64,000 bases of DNA from Clostridia bacterium (GTDB lineage: Bacteria; Bacillota; Clostridia; Oscillospirales; Acutalibacteraceae), in NCBI GenBank assembly GCA_017549285.1, contig JAFYVE010000037.1, forward strand, positions 1 to 64,000, in the 5' to 3' direction. The notes beneath the pieces were generated by a model. The model was not told where the DNA came from. It saw only the letters and a program-made list of their open reading frames with translations, and searched no databases. This document shows, piece after piece, positions 15,028 to 22,998 of the stretch; the first letter of the stretch is position 1, and every line of letters starts with the position of its first letter. The position numbers were made by a program, and so were the translations under genes.

Positions 15028-15720
15028 TTAATAGTTTACAATGCCGTCGATCTGCTCCAAACCTACCATATAACGAGCAAGTTTAATTAAATCTCTGCCG
15101 TCAATGTTGGTATCTTGGTTTACATCTGCTCCGTATGTGTTGATTTCCGTTTCCAAATAAACCAAATAACGAGAGAGCATAACAACATCAGCGCTATCAA
15201 TAGACAAATCGTTATTAACATCGGCGAGAAGATAGCGAAATATCGTGAGTTCCCCCGCCTCCACTTGCAGGGGAATACGGGAGCCGTTTTCGTTACAAAT
15301 GTCATTTTCATTAAAGAGAAGTGTAATAGGATATGTTCCCTCTCTTGCACCGTCCTTAACGGTAAATGTCAAAGTGAATAACGGTGTTCCCTGCGGAAGT
15401 TCAACATTTTCAATGTTGTACCAAATAAACTTGGGGTTAGTGGAATTTTCGTTATAAAGAAAACTACCCGCTGTAATACCACATTCAACATTTACCAATT
15501 CCAATGCAGTATAATCAAAGTCGGGGGTAAAGGTCAAACAAGCAAACTGATCGGAAGTGCTTGCATAAAAAGACACTTCGATAGTTTCACCGGCTTTAGC
15601 TTTTAAGTTTTGTGTATAAATTCTATTGGTGCTTGCGGCAAAAGCAGAAACAGAGCAAACACTAACAAGCGTTGCCATAAGGCATACAGCCATTAAGAGC
15701 GATAAAATTCTTTTTTTCAT
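15028..15720 (-). CDS. Secreted cohesin + dockerin protein
   Basis: 230 aa from the ATG at 15720 (GAGGT upstream, then a signal peptide); the open frame runs 18 codons further but without support. Residues about 30-155 have the cohesin pattern (AKAGETIEVSFYAST...FTPDFDYTALELVNVECG...LFTLTFTVKDGAREGTYPITL). The C-terminus is a classic dockerin with two calcium loops (DVNNDLSIDSADVVMLSRYLV and DVNQDTNIDGRDLIKLARYMV). Proteins with both partners act as adaptors in cellulosome-type assemblies. It is cargo of the integrative element, with a dockerin unlike the AADAR-type dockerins elsewhere in this window. Confidence 0.85.
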   Translation of the reverse strand: MKKRILSLLMAVCLMATLVSVCSVSAFAASTNRIYTQNLKAKAGETIEVSFYASTSDQFACLTFTPDFDYTALELVNVECGITAGSFLYNENSTNPKFIWYNIENVELPQGTPLFTLTFTVKDGAREGTYPITLLFNENDICNENGSRIPLQVEAGELTIFRYLLADVNNDLSIDSADVVMLSRYLVYLETEINTYGADVNQDTNIDGRDLIKLARYMVGLEQIDGIVNY

Positions 15721-15731
15721 AGATATGTACC

Positions 15732-16028
15732 TCATTTCTTTTTGTTTTCCATAAATACATTTACCATTTCGCATACTGCGGCGGCTTCCCGCTCCGATAG
15801 ACCCGATATATCCAAATACCGTTTACTGTCAATACATAACAAATAATCGGTTGTAACGCCGTACAATAGCGCAAGGCGTATCAGTATATCATAAGACGGT
15901 TGCCGTATATCCGTTTCGTATGCACTTATAACGGCACGGGTAACACCCACACATTGAGCAACTTGCGCTTGTGTTAGATTTTTATTTATGCGCAATTCTT
16001 TCAAGCGCACAGACAAGCATACAATCAT
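15732..16028 (-). CDS. XRE-family transcriptional regulator
   Basis: 98 aa from the ATG at 16028, chosen because GAGGTG lies seven bases upstream; earlier in-frame starts lack a site. The helix-turn-helix reads RLKELRINKNLTQAQVAQCVGVTRAVISAYETDIRQPSYDILIRLALLYGVTTDYLL. A short C-terminal helix with SEREAAAVCEMVNVFMENKKK follows. The gap to the dockerin gene is 11 bp, so the two may form an operon in which the regulator comes first. A palindrome-like CATCACTCTT...AAGAGGTGATG surrounds its start, a possible self-operator. Confidence 0.85.
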   Translation of the reverse strand: MIVCLSVRLKELRINKNLTQAQVAQCVGVTRAVISAYETDIRQPSYDILIRLALLYGVTTDYLLCIDSKRYLDISGLSEREAAAVCEMVNVFMENKKK

Positions 16029-16156
16029 AAACATCACCTCTTTATATAATTTTACCAAGAGTGATGTTTCCCATAGAAACATTGGTGATTTATTTCGTTG
16101 CTTTTCGTGAAAAAATCAAAAAAGTTGCTAATTGTAGGTATAATTGTTTCTGTCCG

Positions 16157-16185
16157 TTGCTTTATTCATAAATTTGTGATATAAT
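16157..16185 (+). promoter_or_regulatory. Promoter of the SHOCT gene pair
   Basis: TTGCTT (16157-16162), 17 bp, TATAAT (16180-16185) with TGA before it, 38 bases before the start at 16223. Confidence 0.65.
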
Positions 16186-16222
16186 TATAAAAAGTCGAAT
16201 AATACGAAAAAGAGGAAAAGAT

Positions 16223-16570
16223 ATGTTTAATAATGTTGGCGGTAAAATTAAAGCAGTAGCAAAAGTAACCGCTTGGATAGGTATTGCTATTTGCGTGATA
16301 TATGGATTTGTTATGCTCGTTTCTATGGAAGATATGGCGTTAGTCGGTTTGCTTATAATGACGGTTGGCTCATTGGCTTCTTGGATTTCTGCGCTTGTTC
16401 TTTATGGTTTTGGTGAATTGATCGAAAACAGCGGCATTATAGCCAATAAAAAAGAAAAAGCGGCTGATAACAAACCGCAAGAAAAGAAGAATGAAGCTAT
16501 TGATAAATGGTTAGAAAAAGGATTGATTACAGAGGAAGAATATCAAGCCAAAAAGAACGAAAACAAGTAA
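16223..16570 (+). CDS. Two-span membrane protein with SHOCT-like C-terminus
   Basis: 115 aa. Two transmembrane helices (about 14-33 and 40-65) are followed by a Lys-rich linker and a short C-terminal helix pair (EAIDKWLEKGLITEEEYQAKKNENK). That pair fits the SHOCT motif, a small oligomerisation module often at protein ends. It is first in a two-gene unit with the next gene, 12 bp downstream, which ends in the same motif. Membrane-stress or element-defence roles are conceivable but unproven. Confidence 0.7.
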   Translation: MFNNVGGKIKAVAKVTAWIGIAICVIYGFVMLVSMEDMALVGLLIMTVGSLASWISALVLYGFGELIENSGIIANKKEKAADNKPQEKKNEAIDKWLEKGLITEEEYQAKKNENK

Positions 16571-16582
16571 AGGAATAGGAAT

Positions 16583-17311
16583 ATGAGTGTTGAAAATAAA
16601 GCAAAAAATAAATATGTTATAACAATACTTATATTGTTTGCGGCTTCAATAGTATTGTCTTTCTTGCGTGAACCGATTTTGAATTATTTAGTTATGTGTG
16701 GCAAAGAAGTAGAACAGCCATTTTTAACTTTTTATACACCACAGTTCTTTATGTTTCTTATTAGCAATATTTTAGTTGCGCTATATTTGATCTTTAGAAA
16801 CAAAAAAGCGTTGTCTTGGCTTTTCGCTATTGCTGTTGGAGTTAATGTAATTTCACAGATCTACACAATGTTCAGCACAATAGAATTGATAACAGCGTAT
16901 AGTTCCTATAATGCAGGTCTTGAATGGGTAAAGCCCGTTTTGAGCCAAATGTACATAAGTCTGTTTATCAATATTGTTTATGCCCTTATCTATGTTTTCC
17001 TTTTGATAGATGCGATTGCTAAACATAGATTTCTAAAAATAACAAAGTGTATTGTTTTAGCGTTTCTTGTTCTAAACGCAATTTCCACCATAATGAATTT
17101 TACAGATAGCAATGCGCTTTATGCCATTACTTTGGGTTATGGCTTGCTTTCGTCTTTGGCTATGGCTATTTACTATTGGCGCATAGCGGAAAACAACACC
17201 ACATTAAAGCTCGAAGAAGAATTACAGAAGCTAAAAACCGATTTTGACAATGGCGTAATAACAACAGAGGAATATGCCATAAAGAAAGAAGCGGTATTAA
17301 AGAGATTATAA
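16583..17311 (+). CDS. Multi-span membrane protein with SHOCT-like C-terminus
   Basis: 242 aa with about six transmembrane helices. A coiled stretch and SHOCT-like end follow (EELQKLKTDFDNGVITTEEYAIKKEAVLKRL). It shares the terminal module with its upstream neighbour, so the two probably interact. Weakly spaced GGAATAGGAAT precedes the start. No transport motif or conserved polar residue pattern is evident. It is the last gene before the right end of the element. Confidence 0.65.
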   Translation: MSVENKAKNKYVITILILFAASIVLSFLREPILNYLVMCGKEVEQPFLTFYTPQFFMFLISNILVALYLIFRNKKALSWLFAIAVGVNVISQIYTMFSTIELITAYSSYNAGLEWVKPVLSQMYISLFINIVYALIYVFLLIDAIAKHRFLKITKCIVLAFLVLNAISTIMNFTDSNALYAITLGYGLLSSLAMAIYYWRIAENNTTLKLEEELQKLKTDFDNGVITTEEYAIKKEAVLKRL

Positions 17312-17453
17312 ACGATTACTCGGACAGAGTATGGAAACCTCGCAATTATCCCTCTCAAAAAGGGCAAAAAAACGCCGTTTTTTGATGTTGTTCGGATAGC
17401 AGTTTGAAAATATAAACTACCCCGTGAAACACACGAAAAACAGCTTTTTTATG

Positions 17454-17477
17454 GCGTACCAAAATCGTACCAATATT
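17454..17477 (+). other. Candidate integrase arm-type site, right
   Basis: GCGTACCAAAA followed by TCGTACCAAT, the same paired arrangement as at 8318-8341. The rest of 17312-17573 holds no gene that I can support. Confidence 0.5.
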
Positions 17478-17573
17478 TTTGAAAGCCAAATTTTTGTGAG
17501 ATTTTAGGCGCAAAATTTGAGAATAAATAGACTAAATAGAGCCATTAAAACCATTGATAAAATAATCAATCTT

Positions 17574-17585
17574 GAGTGGGAATAA
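17574..17585 (+). other. attR core
   Basis: GAGTGGGAATAA, an exact copy of the last 12 bases of guaA. Confidence 0.8.
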
Positions 17586-17603
17586 TAATATCTAATGGCT
17601 AAC

Positions 17604-17645
17604 AATTGCCCTGAAACCTTTTGACTCAAAGATTTCAGGGCAATT
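17604..17645 (+). terminator. Terminator, probably the original guaA terminator
   Basis: AATTGCCCTGAAA pairs with TTTCAGGGCAATT, followed by TTTTT. It starts 18 bases after attR, where the end of guaA would lie if the element were removed. Confidence 0.75.
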
Positions 17646-17670
17646 TTTTAACTTTATCCGGGAAAATCAG

Positions 17671-17700
17671 TTGCTTTTTATGCGGTACGGATGGTATAAT
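17671..17700 (+). promoter_or_regulatory. Extended -10 promoter of the esterase operon
   Basis: TTGCTT (17671-17676), 18 bp ending TGG, TATAAT (17695-17700). Confidence 0.75.
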
Positions 17701-17750
17701 TATTTTCAATAATTTAAAAACGCATATAAAACGAGTAAGGGGAAATTCAG

Positions 17751-18404
17751 ATGAAAACATTTTTGTTTCAGGGTGATTCAATAACAGATGCCAACAGAGA
17801 TGATGAAAAGCAGGGGCTTTCAGGTCTGGGATGCGGATATGCATTTCTTCTTGCTTCTGAAATTGAAAATAATCACAAAGATGAAATCGATTTTATCAAT
17901 CGTGGTGAAAGCGGTGACAGAATTACCGATGTTTATGCTCGTATCAAGGAAGATATAATAAACTTAAAGCCTGATTATATGTCAATTCTTATAGGCGTCA
18001 ATGATGTTTCTCACGAGCTTACTATGAAGTGCGGTGTCAGTCCGAAGAAATTCAGAATGATTTACGGAATGCTCATTGATGAAATCAGGGAAGTTTTACC
18101 TGATATAAAAATAGTGATTCTTGAACCGTTTGTTCTCAAAGGTACTGCAACGGAAAAATTATGGAATGACTTTGACAGGGAAGTCAGAATACTTGCAGAA
18201 ATCTCAAAGCAGGTTGCAGAAAAATACGAATTGGATTTTATACCGCTTCAGAATAAATTTGACAAACTTACAGCTGACGGAAACACAGAATACTGGAGTG
18301 CTGACGGTATTCATCCGACCTTGGCAGGTCATGAGGTGATTAAAGAAGAATTGAAGAAGGTTGTTGAAAAATACATAGCTGAGTGTGTTTTTTCAGAGGT
18401 ATAA
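17751..18404 (+). CDS. SGNH/GDSL-family hydrolase
   Basis: 217 aa, cytoplasmic (no signal peptide). SGNH blocks: GDSIT with Ser10, a Gly in NRGESGD, GVND with its Asn, and DGIHP with Asp185/His188. The family hydrolyses esters, such as acetyl groups on sugars or short acyl esters. Given the carbohydrate setting, a carbohydrate deacetylase role is the best inference. GGGG lies before the start. The next gene begins three bases after the stop, and its ribosome site overlaps this gene's end. Confidence 0.85.
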   Translation: MKTFLFQGDSITDANRDDEKQGLSGLGCGYAFLLASEIENNHKDEIDFINRGESGDRITDVYARIKEDIINLKPDYMSILIGVNDVSHELTMKCGVSPKKFRMIYGMLIDEIREVLPDIKIVILEPFVLKGTATEKLWNDFDREVRILAEISKQVAEKYELDFIPLQNKFDKLTADGNTEYWSADGIHPTLAGHEVIKEELKKVVEKYIAECVFSEV

Positions 18405-18407
18405 ATT

Positions 18408-18737
18408 ATGCTTTTTGTGAGCATTGATGATTTTTTCAAAAAAGCTTCGGAATGTAAAATACTGACCCGACAGGAAGAACTTGAATGTGCCGTTGCAATG
18501 AAAAACGGTGACACTGAAGCCCGTGAAAGACTGATTCAGAGCTATATCCCGATGGTGGCAAGTCATATAAAACACGCAAAACCCAATATGCAGACTCTCG
18601 GGTTGGTTATGTATTGTATGAATGCATTGGATAAGGCTGTTGATTCATTTAACTTTGTGCAGGAAAGTGAAACTTTCGCTCACAGACTCAGTTGGGCGTT
18701 ACGTCAGGCTGTTGTAAGTTATATGGTCAGAAAATAA
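18408..18737 (+). CDS. Sigma-factor region 1.2/2-like short protein
   Basis: 109 aa. Residues about 15-50 (ILTRQEELECAVAMKNGDTEARERLIQSYIPMVASHI) match sigma-70 region 1.2 to 2.1. The remainder (LGLVMYCMNALDKAVDSFNF..., FAHRLSWALRQAVVSYMVR) follows region 2 helices in weakened form. Region 3/4, needed for -35 recognition, is absent, so this is not a normal sigma factor. It could be a decayed sigma factor or a small protein that competes for core polymerase. It lies three bases after the esterase and is likely co-transcribed. Confidence 0.7.
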   Translation: MLFVSIDDFFKKASECKILTRQEELECAVAMKNGDTEARERLIQSYIPMVASHIKHAKPNMQTLGLVMYCMNALDKAVDSFNFVQESETFAHRLSWALRQAVVSYMVRK

Positions 18738-18789
18738 TACGGGATTGCAGAAAGTTATAATAAAGAGAAAATAATTCGGAGGGAAATTT

Positions 18790-19962
18790 ATGAAGTACCG
18801 TAAAGACAAAAACGGAAATGAATTGTCCGTTCTCGGTTTCGGCTGTATGCGTTTCAAAAAGAAAATGGGCAGAATACAGATGGAAGATGCAGAGCGTCAG
18901 ATAATGAAAGCTTATAATAGCGGTGTGAATTATTTTGACACAGCGTTTATCTATCCCGGTAGTGAATCGGCTATAGGTGAAATTTTTGAAAAGAACAATA
19001 TCCGTGACAAGGTGTATATCGCTACAAAACTTCCTCCTCAGCTTATGCGCAGTATCGATATCCTTGATAAGCTTTTCAATGAACAGCTCAAAAGATTGCG
19101 TACCGACCACGTTGACTTTTATCTTATGCATATGATGGCAGATATAAAAGTGTGGGAACGTCTTAAGAGTATGGGCATTGAAAAATGGATTGAAGAGAAG
19201 AAAGCAAGTGGTGCAATCCGTAATATCGGTTTTTCATATCACGGCAAATCTGAGATGTTCTGCAGAATAATTGATGCTTATGACTGGGATATGTGTCTTA
19301 TTCAGTATAATTATTACGATGAACACACTCAGGCAGGCAGAAAGGGTCTTTATCACGCACACGAAAAAGGTATTCCCGTTATGATTATGGAGCCTCTTCG
19401 TGGCGGCAGACTTGTGAATAATCTTCCTGCAGAAGCAAAAGATATCTTTGCAAAGCATCCCGTTCAGCATACTCCTGCACAATGGGCATTCCGTTGGCTT
19501 TACAATCAGCCTGAAATTTCCGTTGTTCTTTCAGGTATGAATTCTGATGAAATGGTTGAAGATAACATCAGAACTGCATCTGAAACCGAAATCGGTGAGC
19601 TGACTCAGAATGATGAAGAAATGCTCAGAAAAGTAGTCGGTGCAATCAATTCAAAAATGAAAGTCGGATGTACCGGATGTGTATACTGTATGCCGTGCCC
19701 GAAAAATGTAAATATAAGCGGAATTTTCTCGGCATATAACAGACGTTATTCCGATAATAGTTTCAAGGGTTTCAGAGATTACGTAAAATGTACAACGGGC
19801 AAAGGAAATGCTCCTGCATCTGCCTGTATCGGATGCGGAAAATGTGAGACACATTGTCCGCAGAGCATTGATATACGAAAAGAACTTGAGAATGCAAAGA
19901 ATGAATTTGAAGGTGCTGCTTATAAAACCGTAAGTAGTATTGTTTCTGTTTTTAAGAAATAA
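18790..19962 (+). CDS. Aldo-keto reductase with C-terminal ferredoxin domain
   Basis: 390 aa. The TIM-barrel aldo-keto reductase part carries the tetrad Asp50, Tyr55, Lys80 and His114. The C-terminal 100 residues hold CTGCVYCMPCP and CIGCGKCETHCP, two 4Fe-4S-type clusters. These fused reductases use NAD(P)H and probably exchange electrons with ferredoxin; their natural substrates are unknown. GGAGGG precedes the ATG. The thioredoxin reductase gene follows within 11 bp, so a shared redox operon is likely. Confidence 0.88.
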   Translation: MKYRKDKNGNELSVLGFGCMRFKKKMGRIQMEDAERQIMKAYNSGVNYFDTAFIYPGSESAIGEIFEKNNIRDKVYIATKLPPQLMRSIDILDKLFNEQLKRLRTDHVDFYLMHMMADIKVWERLKSMGIEKWIEEKKASGAIRNIGFSYHGKSEMFCRIIDAYDWDMCLIQYNYYDEHTQAGRKGLYHAHEKGIPVMIMEPLRGGRLVNNLPAEAKDIFAKHPVQHTPAQWAFRWLYNQPEISVVLSGMNSDEMVEDNIRTASETEIGELTQNDEEMLRKVVGAINSKMKVGCTGCVYCMPCPKNVNISGIFSAYNRRYSDNSFKGFRDYVKCTTGKGNAPASACIGCGKCETHCPQSIDIRKELENAKNEFEGAAYKTVSSIVSVFKK

Positions 19963-19972
19963 GGTAAATGAC

Positions 19973-20893
19973 ATGGAATGTATTTATGATATGATAATAA
20001 TTGGGGGAGGCCCTGCGGGATACACAGCGGCACTTTATGCTGCCCGTGCAGGTGTTGATGTTGTTCTTCTTGAGCGAATGTCTGCAGGCGGTCAGATGGC
20101 TCTTACGGGTGATATTGATAATTACCCCGGTTTTCCTGAAGGTGTAGACGGCTTCACTCTCGGAATGAATATGCAGCAAGGGGCTGAACGTTTCGGGGCA
20201 AAAACTGAATACGGTGAGGTTGAATCGGTTGATTTTTCGGATAAAATCAAAAAGGTTGTAACACCTTACGGAACATATTCTGCTAAAACTGTTGTTATTG
20301 CCACGGGGGCGAATCCCCGTGAACTCGGCATTTCAGGTGAAAAAGAGCTCACAGGCAGAGGTGTTCATTATTGTGCTCATTGTGACGGCAGATTCTATAA
20401 GGACAAGACCGTTGTGGTGGTAGGCGGAGGTAACTCTGCGGCAGCTGATGCTCTTTATCTTTCAAACCTTGCAAAAAAAGTTTATGTTGTTCACCGCAGG
20501 GATTCACTCAGAGCAACAAAGATTTATCACGCCCCTCTTATGAAAGCTCCGAATGTTGAATTTGTATGGGATAGCACCGTGGCAGATTTTATTGTTGATG
20601 GGAATCTCAAAGGTGTTAAAGTAAGTAACAAATCAAACGGAAACGGAACAGAGATTGCGTGTGACGGTGTTTTTGTAAGTATAGGCAGAAAACCTGCAAC
20701 AGAGTTTCTCGGTGATGCTGTTGAACTTGATTCAAACGGTTACATCGTTGCAGATGAATCAACAAAAACGAATGTTGACGGCATTTTTGCGGCAGGGGAT
20801 GTGCGTACAAAGGAACTCCGTCAGGTTGTAACGGCAGTTTCCGACGGTGCAGTTGCAGTGCATCACGCAGAAGAATATATAATGAATTTCTGA
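19973..20893 (+). CDS. trxB: Thioredoxin reductase-like flavoprotein
   Basis: 306 aa from the ATG at 19973 (AAGG seven bases upstream); the frame opens earlier inside the preceding gene. It has the FAD motif GGGPAGYTAALYAARAG, the redox pair CAHC (Cys134/Cys137), the NAD(P)H motif VGGGNSAAADALYLS and the C-terminal GIFAAGDVR. It reduces thioredoxin or a related dithiol carrier in the cytosol. The redox pair is CAHC rather than CATC, a minor variant. It is second in an operon with the aldo-keto reductase. Confidence 0.88.
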   Translation: MECIYDMIIIGGGPAGYTAALYAARAGVDVVLLERMSAGGQMALTGDIDNYPGFPEGVDGFTLGMNMQQGAERFGAKTEYGEVESVDFSDKIKKVVTPYGTYSAKTVVIATGANPRELGISGEKELTGRGVHYCAHCDGRFYKDKTVVVVGGGNSAAADALYLSNLAKKVYVVHRRDSLRATKIYHAPLMKAPNVEFVWDSTVADFIVDGNLKGVKVSNKSNGNGTEIACDGVFVSIGRKPATEFLGDAVELDSNGYIVADESTKTNVDGIFAAGDVRTKELRQVVTAVSDGAVAVHHAEEYIMNF

Positions 20894-20905
20894 TATGAAA
20901 AGAAA

Positions 20906-20942
20906 ACAGAGTTGATTGACAAATGCTGTCAGTCAACTCTGT
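20906..20942. terminator. Bidirectional terminator
   Basis: ACAGAGTTGATTGAC pairs with GTCAGTCAACTCTGT, followed by TTTTT. It separates trxB and metG, which converge. Confidence 0.85.
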
Positions 20943-20951
20943 TTTTAATGT

Positions 20952-22535
20952 TTATTCTATTCTTCGGAATAGTATGGATATTTCTTTTGTAAGTTGTTTT
21001 ATTGTTACATTTTTCTCCTGCCAATCTAAATTAATACAAAGCCATTCGGATATTTTTTCGGAAGAGAACGGCAGAAACGGATAAAGCAGAACCGCAATAT
21101 TTGCAATCATATAAACACAATCGGAAATTGTTTTTCTGCAATCTGCAATGTCTTCTGTTCTTGTTTTCCAAGGCTGCTTAGAATCATAAAATGCGTTACC
21201 GAAGCGGATAAGCTCAAATATTTCTTCAATTGCTTCACGAAAACAACCTTTTTCAATTTTTATTCCGACTGATTCAAAGGCATTGTTCACTCTTGTTTTA
21301 ATGTTATCACCAACAGATGTCTCCGCAATTTCAGAATTCAGATATTTAACAGAAAAAGCAAGTGTTCTGTTTACAAAGTTACCCCAAGCACCCACAAGTT
21401 CGGAATTATTCTGTGTTTTGAACTCTCTGAAAGAAAAATCAGCATCCCTTTTTTCGGGACCGTTTGCAATAAAGAAATATCTTATGGCATCAGGATTGTA
21501 ATCATCCGTTATATCCTTTACCCATACTGCATGGTTCTGACTTGTTGATATTTTCTTGCCCTCAAGTGTTACATATTCGCTTGATATGATTTCATCGGGT
21601 AAATGCAGATTTTCACCGTGAGCAACTAAAAGTGACGGCAGAATTATTGTGTGGAACGGAATGTTATCCTTGCCGTGTACATAATAATGTCGGCTGTTTG
21701 CTCCGAATATCTCATTAAAACTAAGGTTGTTTTCTTCACACAATACAGATGTTGCAGAAAGATAACCGAGCACATTTTCTGCCCATATATAAATTTTCTT
21801 GTCCTGATAACCTTCTTTTGGAACATCAATGCCCCAATTCAAATCTCTTGTGATTGCTCTGTCACGAAGTCCTTCATCAATATATCTTTTTGTGAAAGCA
21901 ATGGCATTTTTACGCCAATACGGATGCAAATTCAGAAAATCATTAAGTTCATTTTTAAGCTTTGATATAAGAAGGAAAATCTGTGTTGTTTCATTAAAAA
22001 CAATAGGCATATCACATTCACAGCATTTTGCATTTATAAGTGAATCTGCATCAAAGATTTCTCCACAGGCGTCACATTGGTCGCCTCTTGCAGATTTACC
22101 GCAAACGGGACAAATGCCGACAACCAATCTGTCTGTAAGAACCTGCTGACAAGTCGGGCAATATGCCTGCTTGACTGTTCTTTCCTCAATATATTCGCTC
22201 TCATACAGTTTTTTATGAAAGTCTGTAACGAATGCCTTGTGCCTTTCATCGGTTGTTTTGGTGTATAAATCATAAGAAAAGCCGAGTTTTCTGAACACAT
22301 CACAAAATTCATTATGATAGTATTCACTGATTTTTTCAGGTGTTTTGTTTTCCTGTTTAGCTCTTATTGTTATAGGTGTACCGTGACAGTCACTGCCTGA
22401 TACATAGAAAACTCTGTCACCTTTGGCTCTGAAATAACGGGCAAGTACATCACCCGGCAATAGTGCCGCTAAATGCCCGATGTGGAGCGAGCCGTTAGCA
22501 TACGGCCACGCTCCGCCGATAATAATGTTGTTCAT
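20952..22535 (-). CDS. metG: Methionyl-tRNA synthetase
   Basis: 527 aa from the ATG at 22535, chosen because ATGAGGAAA gives a ribosome site there; the ORF reaches 5 codons further. It shows HIGH (HIGHLAALLPGD), four CxxC zinc-knuckle pairs in the connecting region (CPTC, CPVC, CDAC, CCEC), the KMSKS-type loop GKKISTS and an anticodon-binding helical domain. It charges tRNA-Met with methionine. It ends without the C-terminal EMAP/TRBP11-like extension of longer versions. Its leader is a T-box, so expression answers to uncharged tRNA-Met. Confidence 0.93.
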   Translation of the reverse strand: MNNIIIGGAWPYANGSLHIGHLAALLPGDVLARYFRAKGDRVFYVSGSDCHGTPITIRAKQENKTPEKISEYYHNEFCDVFRKLGFSYDLYTKTTDERHKAFVTDFHKKLYESEYIEERTVKQAYCPTCQQVLTDRLVVGICPVCGKSARGDQCDACGEIFDADSLINAKCCECDMPIVFNETTQIFLLISKLKNELNDFLNLHPYWRKNAIAFTKRYIDEGLRDRAITRDLNWGIDVPKEGYQDKKIYIWAENVLGYLSATSVLCEENNLSFNEIFGANSRHYYVHGKDNIPFHTIILPSLLVAHGENLHLPDEIISSEYVTLEGKKISTSQNHAVWVKDITDDYNPDAIRYFFIANGPEKRDADFSFREFKTQNNSELVGAWGNFVNRTLAFSVKYLNSEIAETSVGDNIKTRVNNAFESVGIKIEKGCFREAIEEIFELIRFGNAFYDSKQPWKTRTEDIADCRKTISDCVYMIANIAVLLYPFLPFSSEKISEWLCINLDWQEKNVTIKQLTKEISILFRRIE

Positions 22536-22597
22536 GTTTTTTTTCCTCATTTCTTTAGTTTAGTAACATTCGTGTAAATCAGTTTTACAAATAAAAA

Positions 22598-22885
22598 AAC
22601 GCTCTCACCCCCATACAAAGTACAAGGGACGAGAGCGTTACTCACGTGTTACCACCCTAATTCACTTGTTTCTCACGACAACAAGCCTTATCAAGTTCGG
22701 ACAGGAAATGATCTGTCGAAACTCTATCGCTGTTACGGGCGATCCCGGCGTAGCCTAACAAAAAGCTCGGTACGCAGCTCGGAGACCATGTTCGGCAGAA
22801 TTCACTTTACCCATTCACAGCACATCACAAAGATGATGGGATTCTCTGAAAAGCTTCAGATGCTTACTCTTTCTCGTCATTGCTA
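22598..22885 (-). promoter_or_regulatory. T-box riboswitch leader of metG
   Basis: Read on the minus strand: stem I starts near the AATGACGAGAAAGAGTAAG region (22881-22863), and an AUG specifier candidate is at 22790-22788 in GAACATGGTC. The T-box AGGGTGGTAACACG is at 22658-22645. A terminator stem AACGCTCTC / GAGAGCGTT (22639-22598) with a T run follows. Uncharged tRNA-Met should pair with the T-box bulge and favour the antiterminator. Confidence 0.9.
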
Positions 22886-22893
22886 TTGGAACA

Positions 22894-22922
22894 ATAATAG
22901 CAGATTGTGTTGTGAAAATCAA
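22894..22922 (-). promoter_or_regulatory. Promoter of the metG T-box transcript
   Basis: Minus strand TTGATT (22922-22917), 17 bp, TATTAT (22899-22894). Confidence 0.75.
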
Positions 22923-22998
22923 GAGAAAAATGAATGATTGTAAAAAGAAGAAACTGACCGTTTATAGTCTATCACATTCTTTTTATTATAACCCTGAG

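Larger units (their letters stand above)
8259..17585. mobile_element. 9.3-kb integrative element in guaA
   Basis: Bounded by the 12-bp direct repeat and containing integrase, excisionase-like, replication-type, regulator and cargo genes. Sites resembling integrase arm sites lie near both ends. Integration at the guaA 3' end is a known target class for genomic islands, and the gene's coding end is restored. Codon and base use inside differ visibly from flanking genes, with more TTG, CGC and GCG. No relaxase, coupling protein, type IV secretion, capsid or terminase gene was found, so self-transfer is not supported. It may be mobilised in trans or be a satellite. Confidence 0.85.

Noticed and set aside
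8259..17585. Reading the guaA element as a conjugative element or prophage
   Set aside because: No relaxase, coupling ATPase, VirB4-type protein, capsid, portal or terminase is encoded.
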